Notes: generated by a model not told the origin, from the sequence alone. Counted from the first letter of the stretch, positions 10,350 through 23,161 are shown. The stretch is DNA of 64,000 nt from Diospyros lotus (GCF_014633365.1 NC_068339.1:27847316-27911315); one strand, 5' to 3'. Translations and numbers: made by a program.

Positions 10350-11608
10350 TAACTATACCCAACATTCCTATGTGTATAGAGACTCCTCTCGTCCCAACTT
10401 TTGATCTGATAGCCTACTAATAATTCCCCGTCCAGTGTTCTCGCCCCAGTACCCCTAGCCTTTGGGACTCACACAAGGATCACAAGACATAGAGCATGGT
10501 GAAAAACTCATAACCAATCCGTTTGCAAGATGTTACAATACCTTGCATAAATCTAACCTTAACTAATAAGCATCATTCCCAAATAATTATAGGGTGAATA
10601 AGCCCTATTTATATGCTCACAAGGAATTTCAAGCCAAGTCAACAAATTGGAATTAAAATTATAACACGTCTCAATGGACTTTAAAACTTGCAATGGACTC
10701 GCAAAAGGAGTTTAAAGAATGGGAACTTACATTCGGTAAATAAAGAGTATATGAGCTTGCATAAGGGTTAGAAACTTGCATAAAAGAAATAAAAGTGTAG
10801 GAATTTTTCTCTTAATTGAAAAAAAGGAAGAAGAACTTGCCTTTATGAAGAGCAACCAAATAGAAGAGTTTATCCAAATGCTGAGAAAATTTACCCCAAC
10901 TTGTAGCTCCAATTCAATAAAAAGAAGAAAAAAAGAATTGAAGAAGAAAGTTGGATGGAAGAACAATATATATAGCCATGGACTTGAAATGCCATCCAAA
11001 ACTAAATTGGAATGAGATTTGAAATTCAAAACTAAATTAAAATGAGATTTGAAATTTAAAACTAAATTGGAATGAGAATTGAAATCCAACACTAAATTGA
11101 AGTAAGATTTGAAATCTAAAACTAATTTAAAATGAGATTAGAAATTTAAAACTAAATTGGAATGAGATTTGAAATCCAAAACTATATTGGAATGAGACTT
11201 AAAATCCAAAATTAAATTAGAATGAAACTTGAAATCCAAAACTAAATTGAAATGAAGGCTCACCTCCACAACCTTTAAATCCCGCATTTGCCCTTTATCT
11301 TTTCTCATTTCTAATACTCTTATTAAACCTATTTTGATCATTTAACCTTTTTACTCCTATTTAATATAAAAACACAAAATACTTACACATTCAACCACCT
11401 GACTTAACACAACATTTAATTCTATACTAAATAAATGGCCATTTTCTAACTTATATTTAAATCCAATAAGTTCCATCAACTCTTAGTTATTCCTTCTTCA
11501 CAAAGATAATAAATTTAATGTATTTTTATTAATTCCTCAAGACCACGGATCACCTTAAATACATACATTATTTACTATATTATTTTTCTAAAAATTCAGG
11601 TCATTACA
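10350..11608 (-). mobile_element. Gypsy-type 3' LTR, minus strand (left boundary uncertain)
   Basis: On the minus strand a polypurine tract at 11618-11609 is followed by TGTAATGACCTGAATTTT. That is the classic plant chromovirus-like junction of internal region and 3' LTR, and it fixes the LTR start at 11608. The LTR contains a 30-bp tandem repeat. Its other end could not be placed. Confidence 0.5.
10998..11255. repeat. 30-bp tandem repeat, about 8.6 copies
   Basis: The unit AAACTAAATTGGAATGAGAT plus ten further bases is repeated with point changes. It lies within the minus-strand LTR. Because the unit is a multiple of three, it creates open frames on both strands with a periodic ten-residue peptide. 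These look like by-products of the repeat. Confidence 0.85.
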
Positions 11609-11618
11609 ATCTCCCTCC
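11609..11618 (-). other. Polypurine tract of the minus-strand gypsy-type element
   Basis: On the minus strand the tract reads GGAGGGAGAT directly before the LTR start TGTAATGACC. It primes plus-strand DNA synthesis in LTR retrotransposons and fixes the orientation. Confidence 0.55.
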
Positions 11619-12119
11619 TTAATAGAATTTTGTCCTTGAAATTATTGTCCATTCTACCCTGTGGGTGCAAATTCATCAATCTCATGATAATATTTAACCT
11701 TATCGTGAAGACATTCTATGTCGTCATTTTCCAGTGAAAAATTCACCGGCTCTAGAAATCACCTTAACAGGTTGCTAAGAATTTCCTCACGTATGCTCTT
11801 ATACTAATTGTTACGAGTCACACCCTTTTCCCCATATACTATTCAACATTTAACAATTCTAGGTAATAACTCGTAATATTTGCTTTCACAGTGGGGAGAG
11901 GTCTTATTCCAAGGTTACCTCCTACCATGTCTCATGACTTTTGGATATGTACTTAGATACCCAATTGTTGCCACACATCTAAGTATTTAACTTTGCTATA
12001 AGTGCAATTTCATCAATCTCATGACTTTTGGATATGTACTCAGATAATTGAGCTATTTATTTCTCCTAACTTAGCTATATGTAATTAGTAAATCCATATT
12101 AGATAGGGGGAAAGTACCT
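11619..12119 (-). mobile_element. Gypsy-type internal remnant without recognisable domains
   Basis: The minus-strand sequence just before the PPT (CAAGGACAAAATTCTATTAA) is typical of the segment between pol and PPT in plant gypsy elements. No catalytic motif remains readable further in. A short phrase (CATCAATCTCATGA) occurs twice, at about 11674 and 12010. Confidence 0.35.
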
Positions 12120-12695
12120 TAAACTACCTCAATGCTTGTCCCTGTGTCAGTTTCCATAAGAGCAAACATGCGCCCTTGCATTTGGGGTCTATTTGTAGTA
12201 ACAGGTAGATGTGTTGGTGGTGTTGTCGTCTGTCAAGTTGCTTCGCCTTGCACCCTTGGTCGTGCGGTCGTGCGCATGGCCTGCACTTGGTGCGCCCCCA
12301 AAATGACGCTATTTGGTGTCTTTCCCAGTTGGAAAAAATGCCAGCATTTTTCCTCGAGTGCTATCCCCTAGATTCGATCTTGCGACTGGCCTCTTTCCTT
12401 TGCGCCCGTGTGCCACTTGCTCTATCGATTCCCTCACTTAATATTGCACACATTTTATATTTAACATAATCCAGCCACCAGTTTTCGTTAATTTCACTTA
12501 AGCCCCAAAAATTTCATAAATTACCAATTACACCATTTTCATAAATATGATAAATTCTAATTTTCCCCTTAAAATTCCTTAAACCCACAAACCCTCAAAT
12601 AATCATGAATAATCACCTTAATCACACAAATTATTGATTATTAAAAATCTCTTTTCCCATTTATTTTCTTCTTAAAATTTTCAAGGCATTATAGG
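12120..12695 (-). mobile_element. Gypsy-type LTR fragment, minus strand
   Basis: Read on the minus strand from 12691, it begins TATAATGCCTTGAAAATTTT and continues through an AT-rich part into a GC-rich block with a GATCGAATC word (12371-12380). This is the same plan as the LTRs at 4111 and 12763. The far end is undefined. Confidence 0.45.
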
Positions 12696-12762
12696 AATGC
12701 TCACTGGACAACAACGCCTTGCTCCCAAATAGCTCCCGAACATATTTCTGTTAGACCAAACC

Positions 12763-15742
12763 TGTAATATCTTGAAATTTAAAAATAAATAATAATTATT
12801 CAAACCGGTATTTGAGGGCATTATTGAATATGTAGGAATTTAAGAAGAAGTATTTATTTATGTGGTTTTGAGGAAAATAAGGAATTAAAGGTAATTAATT
12901 AAATTATTTAGAAATGGTTAATAATTATTAATTATTGTATTTGTGGTGATTATTGAATATTTGTGGGTTAAAAGGAAATATTAATTTATTTGGGTATTTG
13001 GAGATTTAAGAAAAATGTTTATTTATGTAATTTTGAGGAAATAGGAAATTTAGGTATTTAATGAAATTATTTGGGAGTTGTTATGGAAATGGTAAATAAA
13101 TTAATTTAGTGAAATTTCTGGAGATTATGGGGTGTTAGTGGAATAAGAGAAAATGGAGGTTAGGGTGTGTGTGTGATTAATTGAAATTGTGGGTGTTAAA
13201 ATGTAAATTTCGGAAGTGGTAGAGAATCACTTTAAGTATAATGATGTATGCATATATGTTGAGTGAGGGCAGCTAGTGCAGACGGTCGGGCGCGCGAGGG
13301 AGCAGGTGGGGGATGCGGGTTCGAGACCACCAGCTGGGCTGCCACGCGGTAGCCGCTGGTGGTCCCCTTTCCTTTGATTTTTAAGCTACAAATTGCAGCA
13401 AGAAATTGGGACAAAATCGGGCAGAAACAGGGAGGAAAAAAGGAAGAAGAAAATGGCGCGCAAAGGTGAAGAAATAGAGAAAATTTGGGAGAAAAGTCAA
13501 GGTTAAATGCGGTTTAAGTGAGTTTTAATTAGCCAGGTAAGTAAAGAAATATGTATTAAACATTTTGTATGGTTAGAATTTTACTTTGGGTTCTATTTTG
13601 TTAATTTTGGGAGTTATACTATTTTACAGCGTGTATTATTTTGGTAGCATTCAAGCGTAGAAACGCTGTAATCAGCTTAAACGAGGTAAGCTCCCTCTAC
13701 CCTTGCGATCTCTTTTCGTTTTAAGAACCCCTCGCCTTCCCTTAATTCGTTTTGGTGTCGCGTATTAATTATAAACTGAGGATATTATTAGTGTGATTTA
13801 ATTTAAATTAAATATGAGATTTATTAGAATTTTATTTGTGGTGCGCCTATGTGGGATTTTAGACGGCTAAATTATTTATATTACATGGTAGATCTATTTA
13901 ATTAAAGTTATGATTTTATTAATTGTTAGAAAACGTTTTACTTCGCAGCGGGAATGCAAGAAATGTAAGAAACGACTGTGTAAAGGTAAGCTCCTAACCC
14001 TCTCATTATGTTATTCATTTCCTGCGAGAGTCTTCATTATTTTTCATATTTTTAACCCTCCATCACCGTGATTCGGTTTCACGCATTAATAATGTAAATC
14101 CGCGTGGCCACTATCTTATGTCTTATATGCTGATAATGGATCTATTGGTGATTAAATAAGCTAAGTAAATGATTCCTTGATGTCATTTCTTATGTCCGTC
14201 ACGGGGTCTTGTATCGCCCTGTTTCCTTTGGGAATGATGTCGAACCCGTTGGGGCTAAGTTCTTAGAAAATGATATGGTTTAGATTATGGAAATATGTTA
14301 AGAGTCTATTTTGTATGATGAGATGGTTTTATGAGAATTAGAAGGAATGAGAACAAGAATGGTATATTAATGGTTATGTTACGAGTGCATGAGATGTCAT
14401 GGGAGTGGTTTAATAAATGTTAAGTTGGAAATGTATAAGTTTGATGTTGTCAGTAAGTGTGTCTAAAGGTATAGGGTACAAAGCCACTGACTGTCGATCA
14501 TAGGTCGTGGCAGTTAATGGCTGGATGTATGGGTGTCAGTCATCGACTGTTACGATAAGCGCTAGACGGGCCAAAAGAGCTAGTACTGTCAGATTCCTGC
14601 CTTGGTTTGTGCATATCATGATGTGTGTGTTGCATAGGGATTGGGTTGCACTCTTTGATGGGACATGCTTTGTGTGTGATGGGATGTGTGAGCATTTGCA
14701 TGACCCGGTTGGTCTAAGAGCCAATTTGGGTACCCTTGGTGAACATATGCATTTAGAGCATGCCACATGTGTGTATTCTTATGTGGGCGTAGCATGGCCT
14801 GATGCTTGGTTTATGGGGGCCTTGCCATCACGTTTACGCTACAGAAGCCATTGCATTTCTTATGTGTTACATTGCATGGTACTATTGTTACTGTTATTCT
14901 GGGCGGGAGTACCATTCCAGTTCGGGTGTCGGGAGTACCGACTCGGGGGAGCTTCGGCTCGGCTTAGAGATTAGCTCAGGGAAGACCCGAGGCCACGATC
15001 GCGGAAGGATATGACAGTGTGATGGATGATAGGAAGAACATATAAGGGTATGATAGGTATCAGGAAGAACATGTAACGAGTATCAGGAAAAGCCGACTAA
15101 TGTCAGGAAAAGGCGAGTCTTTATGGATAATGATATGGTAGCATATGTTAGACTGTAACAGGGGGTGTATGCAGGACTTGGGTGCCAATTTGTGGCTTAT
15201 GTGGGCCCCTAGTTCCTTTATGTATAGTTAACTTTATGTTATGCATTTAAAAGTAAGACACGTATGGATCATGACATGGTGTGGTTGCATTGGCATGAAT
15301 TGCATGGGATGTTGGGAAGAGTTCTATCCATAAGCAGTTGCCTTTCTTTCATGAGCTTGCTGAGTCTCGCGACTCATCTTTGTTTTCCATCATTCCAGGT
15401 AAGAGTATCCCAAGATCGCAGGTGCGTATGGTAGAATTGGGTCCAGATCGTCTAGTCAGGATAACAAGTGCAGAGCTCTCCCGAAACTAGATCATGGGTG
15501 TCATTATACTTGTGTTAAGGTTAATGCTTTATGTTTGAGATATATGTGTATTTTGTAAGCCAAATGGGCTCATGGTGATTAGCTATGTAATGACAATTAT
15601 GAGAAGTTAAAAAAAAAAGATTATGATTTAAATAAGGGTTGTTTGTGAGTTGTAATTATGTTATTGTTCGGTATCATTTTAGTAATGACCCTTTCACAGA
15701 TCCTCTATCAGTTGTAAAGGCTCCGAGAGGCGAGCCGTTACA
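12763..15742 (+). mobile_element. Solo LTR-like element, gypsy-type (2980 bp)
   Basis: It starts TGTAATATCTTGAAATTT and ends GAGCCGTTACA, so it has TGTAAT/TTACA-type termini. The flanks AAACC (left) and AAATT (right) match at three of five bases, so a clean target duplication is not shown. The interior has the AT-rich start and the GC-rich block with GGGTTCGAGA (13317-13326) shared with the fragment at 4111. No pol motif is visible. A 155-codon open frame at 14507-14974 lies wholly inside and has no family resemblance. Confidence 0.6.
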
Positions 15743-17689
15743 AAATTGACTCCCGAAATATGGGAGGCCTAGTCAGTCCACACTCCGGTGAAATGGTGAA
15801 TCCCTTAACTCATTCTATGTGCTAGGCAGACAGAGTGAGGGAGATTGAGTTGAAAATGGGTTCAAAGGAAAGTCTCCAAACTAATATAGACTATCTATAT
15901 GGTTGGGTTGCTACAATAGTAATAGAGAAATCAAATAGGAGCAATGGAGAAAATGGGCAAGGGCTTTGGAATCAAGAGAAGAATAAGCAAAGGCCAAGAG
16001 AGGTTGCAACAACTTGCAAAAGCTAAAACTCTCTCGTTTAAATACATAAACCCTAGACACCCAAAACCAACCCAATCAAACAAAATCAATTAGGAGAGAG
16101 AGAGAGAGAGAGAGGCCTAAGGGGCGACAAGAAGGACGCACGCCATTGCCCCTCTCGTCATCCCATGCCACGTGCCATTTTTTCCATTGCATATACAACA
16201 AACAGAGGAGGGATTTGCAACCCTCTACAACAGGAACGATCGACAGTTTCAAAGGAACTGTTGACCGTTTTTCTCAAATCGATCAACAACCTTCAAAAGC
16301 TGTCGACTATTTTTTTTTTCTATTTGACCAAGTTTCCATAATTTGCACCTAGGCTCGCCATTAACACTTAATGACCCTTTCACTATCCCTGTGATGATAT
16401 CGAGGGCCTTGATAACTCTTAACAGCATGCATGTCAACTCTTGAAATTCGCTCCTTATTAATTTGATCATTAAACCTGATTTGTTAACTCTTAACGGTAA
16501 CGTTAATAACTCTTAATGACGATTTTAGCTTTAATCACTTAGCAAACCGTCACACCCAGATATGCATGTGACCTTCTAGGTTCACTACTAAGTAGCAATT
16601 AGGAAACGTCAACCACATTTATGTTGACTAAACACATTTGGTCTACAACGAGGATATCTCCATCTCCCTGATGTATTCCGAAAGACCTTGAGTGGAAACT
16701 AACATTATGTCAAGACGATCCTACCAGTAATGAAGTCTTACTTCAAAATAGAATTTATTTGGGCTTTCAATTATCGTGTACTATAATCTTTCCATCAATT
16801 ATTATCCCGATTGAGTGAGAGTCATGGACTAATCAAACTCACTAACTCGATGGCTATGCCAAAATCAGTGTGGTGAGATTGAGATGATACATCGGAACTT
16901 CTTTCTACATTGGAACACTTTTCATTGAAGTGTACCCTAGATAGGGGTTTCTACAATCAAGACCCCTACTGATTGCGTAGGATGTTCACCTTACGCCAAA
17001 GGTCGTTGGATCACATTAGCAATCATCTGCCTCTATACACCACTTCACAAGGACCACATAGTGCATCTCCCACCTAGTAACTGAATGGTTCTTAGCAACG
17101 ACAAATCCCTACCACTGACATACAAGACAACCGTATTGCTTCCGATTTAAGGACTAGTAACACAATCAAAGCCTGTGATAGATCATAGATCATCTCAGCC
17201 ATGTGATCTATCACGAGCGTCACATTTAGTAGATGTTCCACTATCATCTACCCATATGTATACTATATCAATCTTATGGATTATGGCATATAACTTACCA
17301 CCATTTATTATTAGTATCTCATACTAATCAAATATATTATTCTATGTGCCAGTTCGTACTTGACTAATCATAGTCCCTTTCTGAGAAATTTAAAGACTGG
17401 GAATTATCATTAAAATGTCCTTAATACAAAGGTCCTTAGTCACATATTTTTCACACTTAAGAATAAGACATTTAACAAGAAATCTAGGGACTCATTCATA
17501 TATAATAATTGGAGAGCTACGAATGAAGATGTGACCTCAAAATATGAAAACACATTTTTTTATATTTATTTGTGCAAGAATTACATCATTAGTCTCATAA
17601 TCATAATTGTCAAATGCCATCTAAATCTAAAATTAGGACACCAACACTAACATTTCCTTCTATATCTCATATAGAATGGCATGAGATTT
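15743..17689. other. Repeat-like non-coding interval
   Basis: No gene is supported. A GA microsatellite lies at about 16095-16116. Words of the GTCGACAG/CTGTTGAC type occur at 16245-16310, as in copia LTRs elsewhere in the window. The interval leads into a segment repeated near 60.6 kb. Confidence 0.4.
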
Positions 17690-17945
17690 ACCAACCTTAA
17701 CTTTCAGTATCTCATACTGAACAAGGAAAAAGATGATGTGCAAGTCTTTACAAGTTGCTACTATCAAGGTTAGAAACTCTACTGCTATAAACTTGTTTAT
17801 AGTACAACGAACTGTGAATTAACTGCCACTCGTATTCTTAACGTTAAAAAATGGTATCAACTCCTTATTATACTAACGGATATATATGTTTAATTTAAAT
17901 AAAAACATAAACTTGTCATTTAAATAATATTTAAAGAATTACAAA
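17690..17945. repeat. Diverged copy of the LTR segment at about 60590-60870
   Basis: The order of phrases (CTTTCAGTATCTCATACTGA, GATGATGTGCAAGTCTTTAC, TATTATACTAACGGATATAT) repeats with substitutions inside the probable solo LTR at 59480-60910. This is a partial copy, since the sequences before and after differ. Confidence 0.65.
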
Positions 17946-18956
17946 ATCAAGTCTCTTTGTGTTATTAGATATCAAAATTGCCGATGGCTGTCATTTGTCG
18001 GCCCAGCCACACGGTCGTGAGAGGAACACCCCACGCAACCCTGCCATGTCGCCCTACCACGCAACCTCGGAGGTAGCTCCATTGCTAAAATACTTCCCTA
18101 AATATAGGGGAAGATCCCATGCAACTCACATAACAGGATAATTATGATATCTAAAAATTTCTCTGAGAAGATAAACATTATCTGTAAAAGATAAGTGTTC
18201 TCTGTAAAAATCTTAATCCTAGACTACTTAGAATTACTCCATACTCCTCTATAAATAAACATACACTCATTCTAGAAAAATGTACGACTTATGCATCTTT
18301 AATGTCTGACTTATGTATCGGAGTGTTTGTGCGAGGTCTCCCTATTCTCTTTGAATGTGTGTTTTTTTTTTTTTTTTTTTTACAGATTTAGATGACTTAA
18401 TGATAACGTTTCTAATCAAATAAATTTATTATTATATATGAACAACAACATATAGTGTAAAATTCTTAATTGTTTTTCCATAAGTATTTTCCTTGAAAAC
18501 CTTATTCAATTCTCTTTGTTGAGGGTTGATCCATAAAAGGCACAAGTTGTAAAGGTTTCAACTTGAACCTTTTAAAAAGTATTATAAATGTTATAACCTA
18601 AAGAGAAAGTTCTTAAAGCAACTTTAGGATTTGGTCTCCTCTCTCATTTAGAATTTAATTTTTTATTTAAATAGAAAATTGTGATAATTTCCATAAATTA
18701 AAACACATAAATCTTCTCGATTTAATCCTACTAGCAATTCACCTAAAAAGAAAATTTAGATAATTGCAAAATTTAATACTTTTACAACCTTCTTTTAATT
18801 ATGTATTTTATTTTAATGTTAAATAATAAACTATATCCAACATGAACACTATCGGTATGTGCCCTAGCATGAGATTCTTATGTACACAAGACGCTGTTAA
18901 CCAAATTAGGTTTGGAAGCCCCTGGACCATTTTTCAGCAGGAGAACAAGAGAGCTA
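17946..18956. other. Unrecognised AT-rich interval with T-run
   Basis: No supportable gene. A run of about 20 T bases lies at 18361-18380. The rest has no feature I can name. Confidence 0.4.
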
Positions 18957-19125
18957 ACGGACGTAGCACGGTTGGTTCTCAGGTAGCAGATTATACCCAA
19001 TGATGTAGGTTCGAGTCATGATAGCCGCAGTGTGAGAGTTTCACTCTTTTGTGGGGGTGGCTCCTTGTTGGTACCATGCACTGTGTCTCCTACCTAGTGC
19101 ACTGCCGTGTATCGTGATTAACTTC
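18957..19125 (+). mobile_element. tRNA-derived SINE-like element
   Basis: A-box-like GTAGCACGGTTGG (about 18963) and a strong B box AGGTTCGAGTC (about 19008) are spaced as in a pol III promoter. A non-tRNA body follows, ending in the phrase GTGTATCGTGATTAACTTCT. The boundaries and family are inferred. A tRNA gene is unlikely because no acceptor stem closes around the boxes. Confidence 0.45.
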
Positions 19126-21999
19126 TCTTATGAACGTAAAACAGTGTGTGGGGGACTCGATGAGAAATTTCACCTTTTGCACCCAACAAGGGAGCTCATC
19201 GAAGCAAGCCAAGTCAGAGGTACGCTTTATCTCTTCCTTCTCTTCTTGTCGTTGAAATCAATGGATACGTGGCAACATTTATAATTAAGATCTAACAAAA
19301 TTAATAATTGACATTGAAATATTAAAATTAAGAGAATTCTATATTATTTTTAAATTCCTAAATTTTTGTTGTGTGATAGCAGTTGCCTTTCTAATGACAT
19401 TTGAAATATTAAAATTTTAAAGATCATACAACTCTAAAGCCACTGGTCAATGATACTAATAATGTCCTACATGGCTCTGGTAGCATGGGCATCATTTGTA
19501 CGAATGCCACGCCATTGGATGCTCTCTTAAATGGCATTTTGACCGTCACTAAATTATAAGTTTTGTTATAGTGAGATATGAAAAAGAGGGTCCAAATAGG
19601 GTTGTTCGTAGGTTTGGATCATTTTGGTTGGGTTTTATTTTTTATTTTTTGTTCCTAAGCCTCACAGTCACAGGGTTGAATTAATTTTTTTTGAATTAAA
19701 TCATATGCATATGTTTTTCCCAGTAAAAAGAAATAAAATAAACAAATCCTACAAATCAACGAGGCAGGTAAGACAACTAATAATGTGGCATAAGTGATGG
19801 GACCCACTGAAGGCCTCCAACCACCAAGTTAGGGCCCACTTTTCTCGTCCCCGTCCGTCTACATTTTTAATTGTGGAAAATATATATTTTATTTCATTTA
19901 TTATTCACATCGTTGTAGAAAGATATAGATTTCCTGTAACGAATCGTTTGGTAGACCGACGTCTTCAGCTGAAAAGACAGAAAGACAGGAGCTGACTTAA
20001 ATGCTTTGTTTATTTGGTTGGATTTGGTGGGTGATAATGCTATTTAGATGTATTAAGATGTTATATTTTTATATTATATTAATATAAATAAATAATATTT
20101 ATTTAAAAATTATCATAAAAATGAGTGTTAAAAATACTATTTTAATTTAATTTATGGGGTGAAAAATGTCATTTTCTATCACCTAAAATATTTCTTTTAA
20201 AAATTATATTTGATACGAATGTTTTAACTGTTCCCAATTTTGTTACTTAAAAAAAGTAGAGACATTTGATCTTAGTTTTTTATTTTTTGATAAAATAAGC
20301 TTTTTTTGGACAAAAAAAATGAACTCAAAAAATAAGTTACCCTTTAATGGTCTTAGCTCCATATTGTTTATTGTATTAGCAAATCTTTTGTCAATTTATA
20401 GTAGTAGCTTACTTATTGTGGTAAGCCAAATATTTATCACCATCTAATTGTTAGTTATATGGTAAGATGCAATACTAAATTTATTTTAAAGTAATGAGAG
20501 ATTTTAAGTAAATGAAATTGATATATTACCTGATGTGAACCCCACTCTCACCCTAACACTCTCATTTGTTATCCGTGCAATCTTCCTTCCCTCGCGTCGC
20601 CCCACCTTGTGCATTTCCCTCCCGTGGGGCTCGCATTGAGTAACATAAAGTTACACGATGCAGGCAATAGATCAGTCATCTTTAAGTATAAAACAGTTAA
20701 TTGTGAGAAACTAGATTATACAGAAACGAAAATGAAAATATGAAATAGAAAATAGATACGATATGAAATGGAAATAGAGAAATGACAATTTTTTAAAAAA
20801 TAAGAAATGAAAAATGTAAATAACAAAATAAAAAAATATTTTTATAAATATAAATTTTAATTATTCAATTAAACATAAATATGAATTGTATAGTCCATGA
20901 AAACAAATATAAACATAAATTATTTATATTCCTAATATAGTTGTAAGGACAATAAAGATGTAATTGCTTTTATTTTTAACATGGTTGTGGAATAAAATAA
21001 AATGGGTATCAAAATGTTTCATTTCTCTAATTTTGTGGAATGATCCTGAAACATTTCTAAAATTATAGAAACAAGCTAAAAATGTTTTTTTTTTTGGTAT
21101 TTTCTTGGTGTTTTCGTACATTTAAGGTGAGAAATAGTTTTAAATAGCTAAAATTTCCCAAATATTTTTTTTTTAGATTTATAGCTTTCCAACAATTTTC
21201 TTTACCTTCAAAGACTGTAATAATTATTTTACAATTTTTTTTTCTGTAAAAGTATACACCTCAGACAAATTTTTATAAAATTAAAAATAATTTAAGTACA
21301 TTTATATAAAAGAAGATTAATCTATTGCTCGCGTCGAATAATCTTATGTTATTTGATGCAAGTCTTGAGAAAGTGTCACATGGGATGGGACGACGCGTAG
21401 CAAAAGGGATTGTTGGCGTGGGGGTGGGACAAAATATTTTGATGACAGTATTTATTCAATATGATAAGTATTTCTATGTTTAAGATATAATTGACAAATA
21501 GAAATAAACCTATTTTTATTGTGCATGCTAATGCTAAAATCAAAATATATAAAAAAAAATGTTATTACTGGGGCCCATAGCCATACGTAGACTTGGGAAA
21601 ATCTTAATATTTATTAAATTATAGTATTATATTATTGTCTTTTTAAGAATATCAACCACGGTCAATTGCTCAAAGCCAAAAGGTAAGTCTCTATCAGTTC
21701 ACATAAGGACAGATGAGTCATTTTCCAAAGCTACTCCCAATCTGTCGGCCAAGGGAGCCCATTTTTTGACCCACTCGCAGGCGCCAGCCAGCCAGCCAGC
21801 CAGCCCAACAGTCGTCGGCCATGCGTCCCGGTGGCATTCCCGCAATAAAACAATCCCCCAAGGGCAATTCCAAACTCTCCCTCTTCGTAAAGTTGGAATC
21901 CCAATCCCAGATGTTGTTCTCCCGGTTTAGAGAGAGAAGGCGACATGAAAAGCGAGTCTCATCATACGTTCCTTGCTTGCCTCCTCCTCCATACTAATC

Positions 22000-22085
22000 T
22001 TTCCACGTTATGTTAAACAACTCTTTACCTTTTCTCATACAAATGAAGTTTCCACGTTATATTAAACAACTCTTCTCCCTTTCTC
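22000..22085 (+). repeat. Direct repeat in the SRF upstream region, period 49 bp
   Basis: TTTCCACGTTATRTTAAACA (R = A or G) occurs at 22000 and 22049, each followed by a CT-rich tail. The duplication lies 270-356 bases before the SRF start codon, in the probable core promoter or leader. Confidence 0.7.
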
Positions 22086-22149
22086 GCCGACACGCCCACG
22101 CTGAAACACTTCCGCAATTTCTCTCTCTTCATTACTCTCTCAAGCTTCG

Positions 22150-22151
<2 letters not shown>

Positions 22152-22188
<37 letters not shown>
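22152..22188. repeat. CT microsatellite in the SRF leader
   Basis: An uninterrupted TC dinucleotide run about 170 bases before the start codon. CT-rich runs are common in plant 5' leaders. Its length makes it a likely polymorphic site. Open frames across it on either strand are simple-repeat artefacts. Confidence 0.9.
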
Positions 22189-22191
<3 letters not shown>

Positions 22192-22203
22192 GTCCCTTTC
22201 TTA

Positions 22204-22317
22204 ATGTCAACAACTACTACAACAATGGTGATTCCAACCGCAGACGTTTACTCCTCTGCTTCGCCTTCACTACCGTTGCAGTCTCGCGTTGTTGTTAGGT
22301 CATTTCAGGTTCTCTAA
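22204..22317 (+). promoter_or_regulatory. Upstream open reading frame before SRF
   Basis: An ATG at 22204 opens 37 codons plus TAA and ends 38 bases before the SRF start codon. If the mature leader includes it, scanning ribosomes would meet it first, so it could lower SRF translation. The peptide is rich in Ser, Thr and Val and resembles nothing I know. Whether the leader starts upstream of 22204 or is spliced cannot be read from sequence alone. Confidence 0.4.
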
Positions 22318-22355
22318 TTGTAAGCACTCTGACAAGATAGGAGTAGAAGCCTCAG

Positions 22356-23161
22356 ATGGAGAGGAGTCGCAGAGTTAGCTCTGCGCTGTCCTCTCGGTTC
22401 TGCGACGAGTTTCTTTTGTTTATCGCGGCGGCGATCTTCGCTCTCGGTGTTGTTGAAGCGACTACTGATCCGTCAGATGGTACTTCCTCGATCGCCTTCA
22501 ATGTTTTGGTGTTTTGATTCGTTTTGCTGTTCTGATTTCTCGATTCAGCGATTTGGTAACCTTTTCCGCCTGGCGGTTATTGTAGTCGAGAGCGTATGTG
22601 ATTTTTGAATTTTTAGTGACTGTCACTGTCAATGCAAAATGCAAATTGTATGTGGACTCTTTGCTCGAGTGGATCTTGATTATTTGATTTGATCTCTCTA
22701 TCTCTCTGCCTCCCTCTCTGCTTGTATGTACATTTGGACATACATGTATTGCGCATGTGCATATGTGTTTCATCTTGTGCTGTTGTTTGAGTTGCAGTTC
22801 AAGCTCTACAGATTATGTACACTTCGCTGAATAATCCTTCCCAGTTATCTAATTGGAAACCGAATGGTGGAGATCCGTGTGGTGAGTCATGGAAAGGTGT
22901 TACTTGCCAGGGTTCTGCTGTTGTTTCGATGTGAGTTATTGTCTGGTTAGACTCTTGTATATCTATTTGTGTAGAATGTGTGTGTGTATATGTTTTTATC
23001 TGTCTTCATTCTCAGAGAGGCCGACCCTTCAATTGTGTTTTAATGATTGCATTAATTAGATTAAAGAGGAATTGTTGTTGTTTTGACAGCCAGATTTCAG
23101 GGCTAGGACTCAATGGGACACTTGGGTACATGCTTTCCGGCCTTACATCGTTAAGAACATT
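22356..23161 (+). CDS. SRF: SRF exons 1-3: signal peptide, N-terminal domain, first LRR
   Basis: Exon 1 (22356-22479) starts MERSRRVSS and has a hydrophobic segment [15 protein letters not shown], a secretory signal. Exon 2 (22798-22930) encodes the SRF-typical region with [19 protein letters not shown], whose paired cysteines cap the LRR domain. Exon 3 (23090-23161) is a 72-nt LRR exon. The start ATG is the first in frame and is directly followed by the signal sequence. Confidence 0.92.

Larger units (their letters stand above)
19126..22203. other. Upstream region of the SRF gene
   Basis: No gene is supportable. The interval is AT-rich, with AT-rich copies of short words at 20700-20930 and a CAGC tetranucleotide run at about 21781-21805. 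The last 250 bases become pyrimidine-rich and probably hold the promoter and transcription start of the SRF gene. No clear TATA box could be assigned. Confidence 0.4.

Noticed and set aside
10727..11341. Peptides with a repeated SHSNLVLDFK-like decamer (- strand)
   Set aside because: They are produced by a 30-bp DNA minisatellite read in a single frame. There is no start context or domain beyond the repeat.
14507..14974. 155-codon open frame (+) with an opposite-strand partner
   Set aside because: It lies wholly within a gypsy-type LTR-like element and shows no family resemblance. The sequence is locally GC-richer, which lengthens open frames.
12758..15747. AAACC/AAATT as target duplication of the LTR at 12763-15742
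   Set aside because: Only three of five bases agree. I keep the element on its termini and leave the duplication unproven.
18957..19030. A tRNA gene around the GGTTCGAGTC box
   Set aside because: No acceptor or anticodon stem closes around the boxes, and the sequence continues as a SINE-like body.
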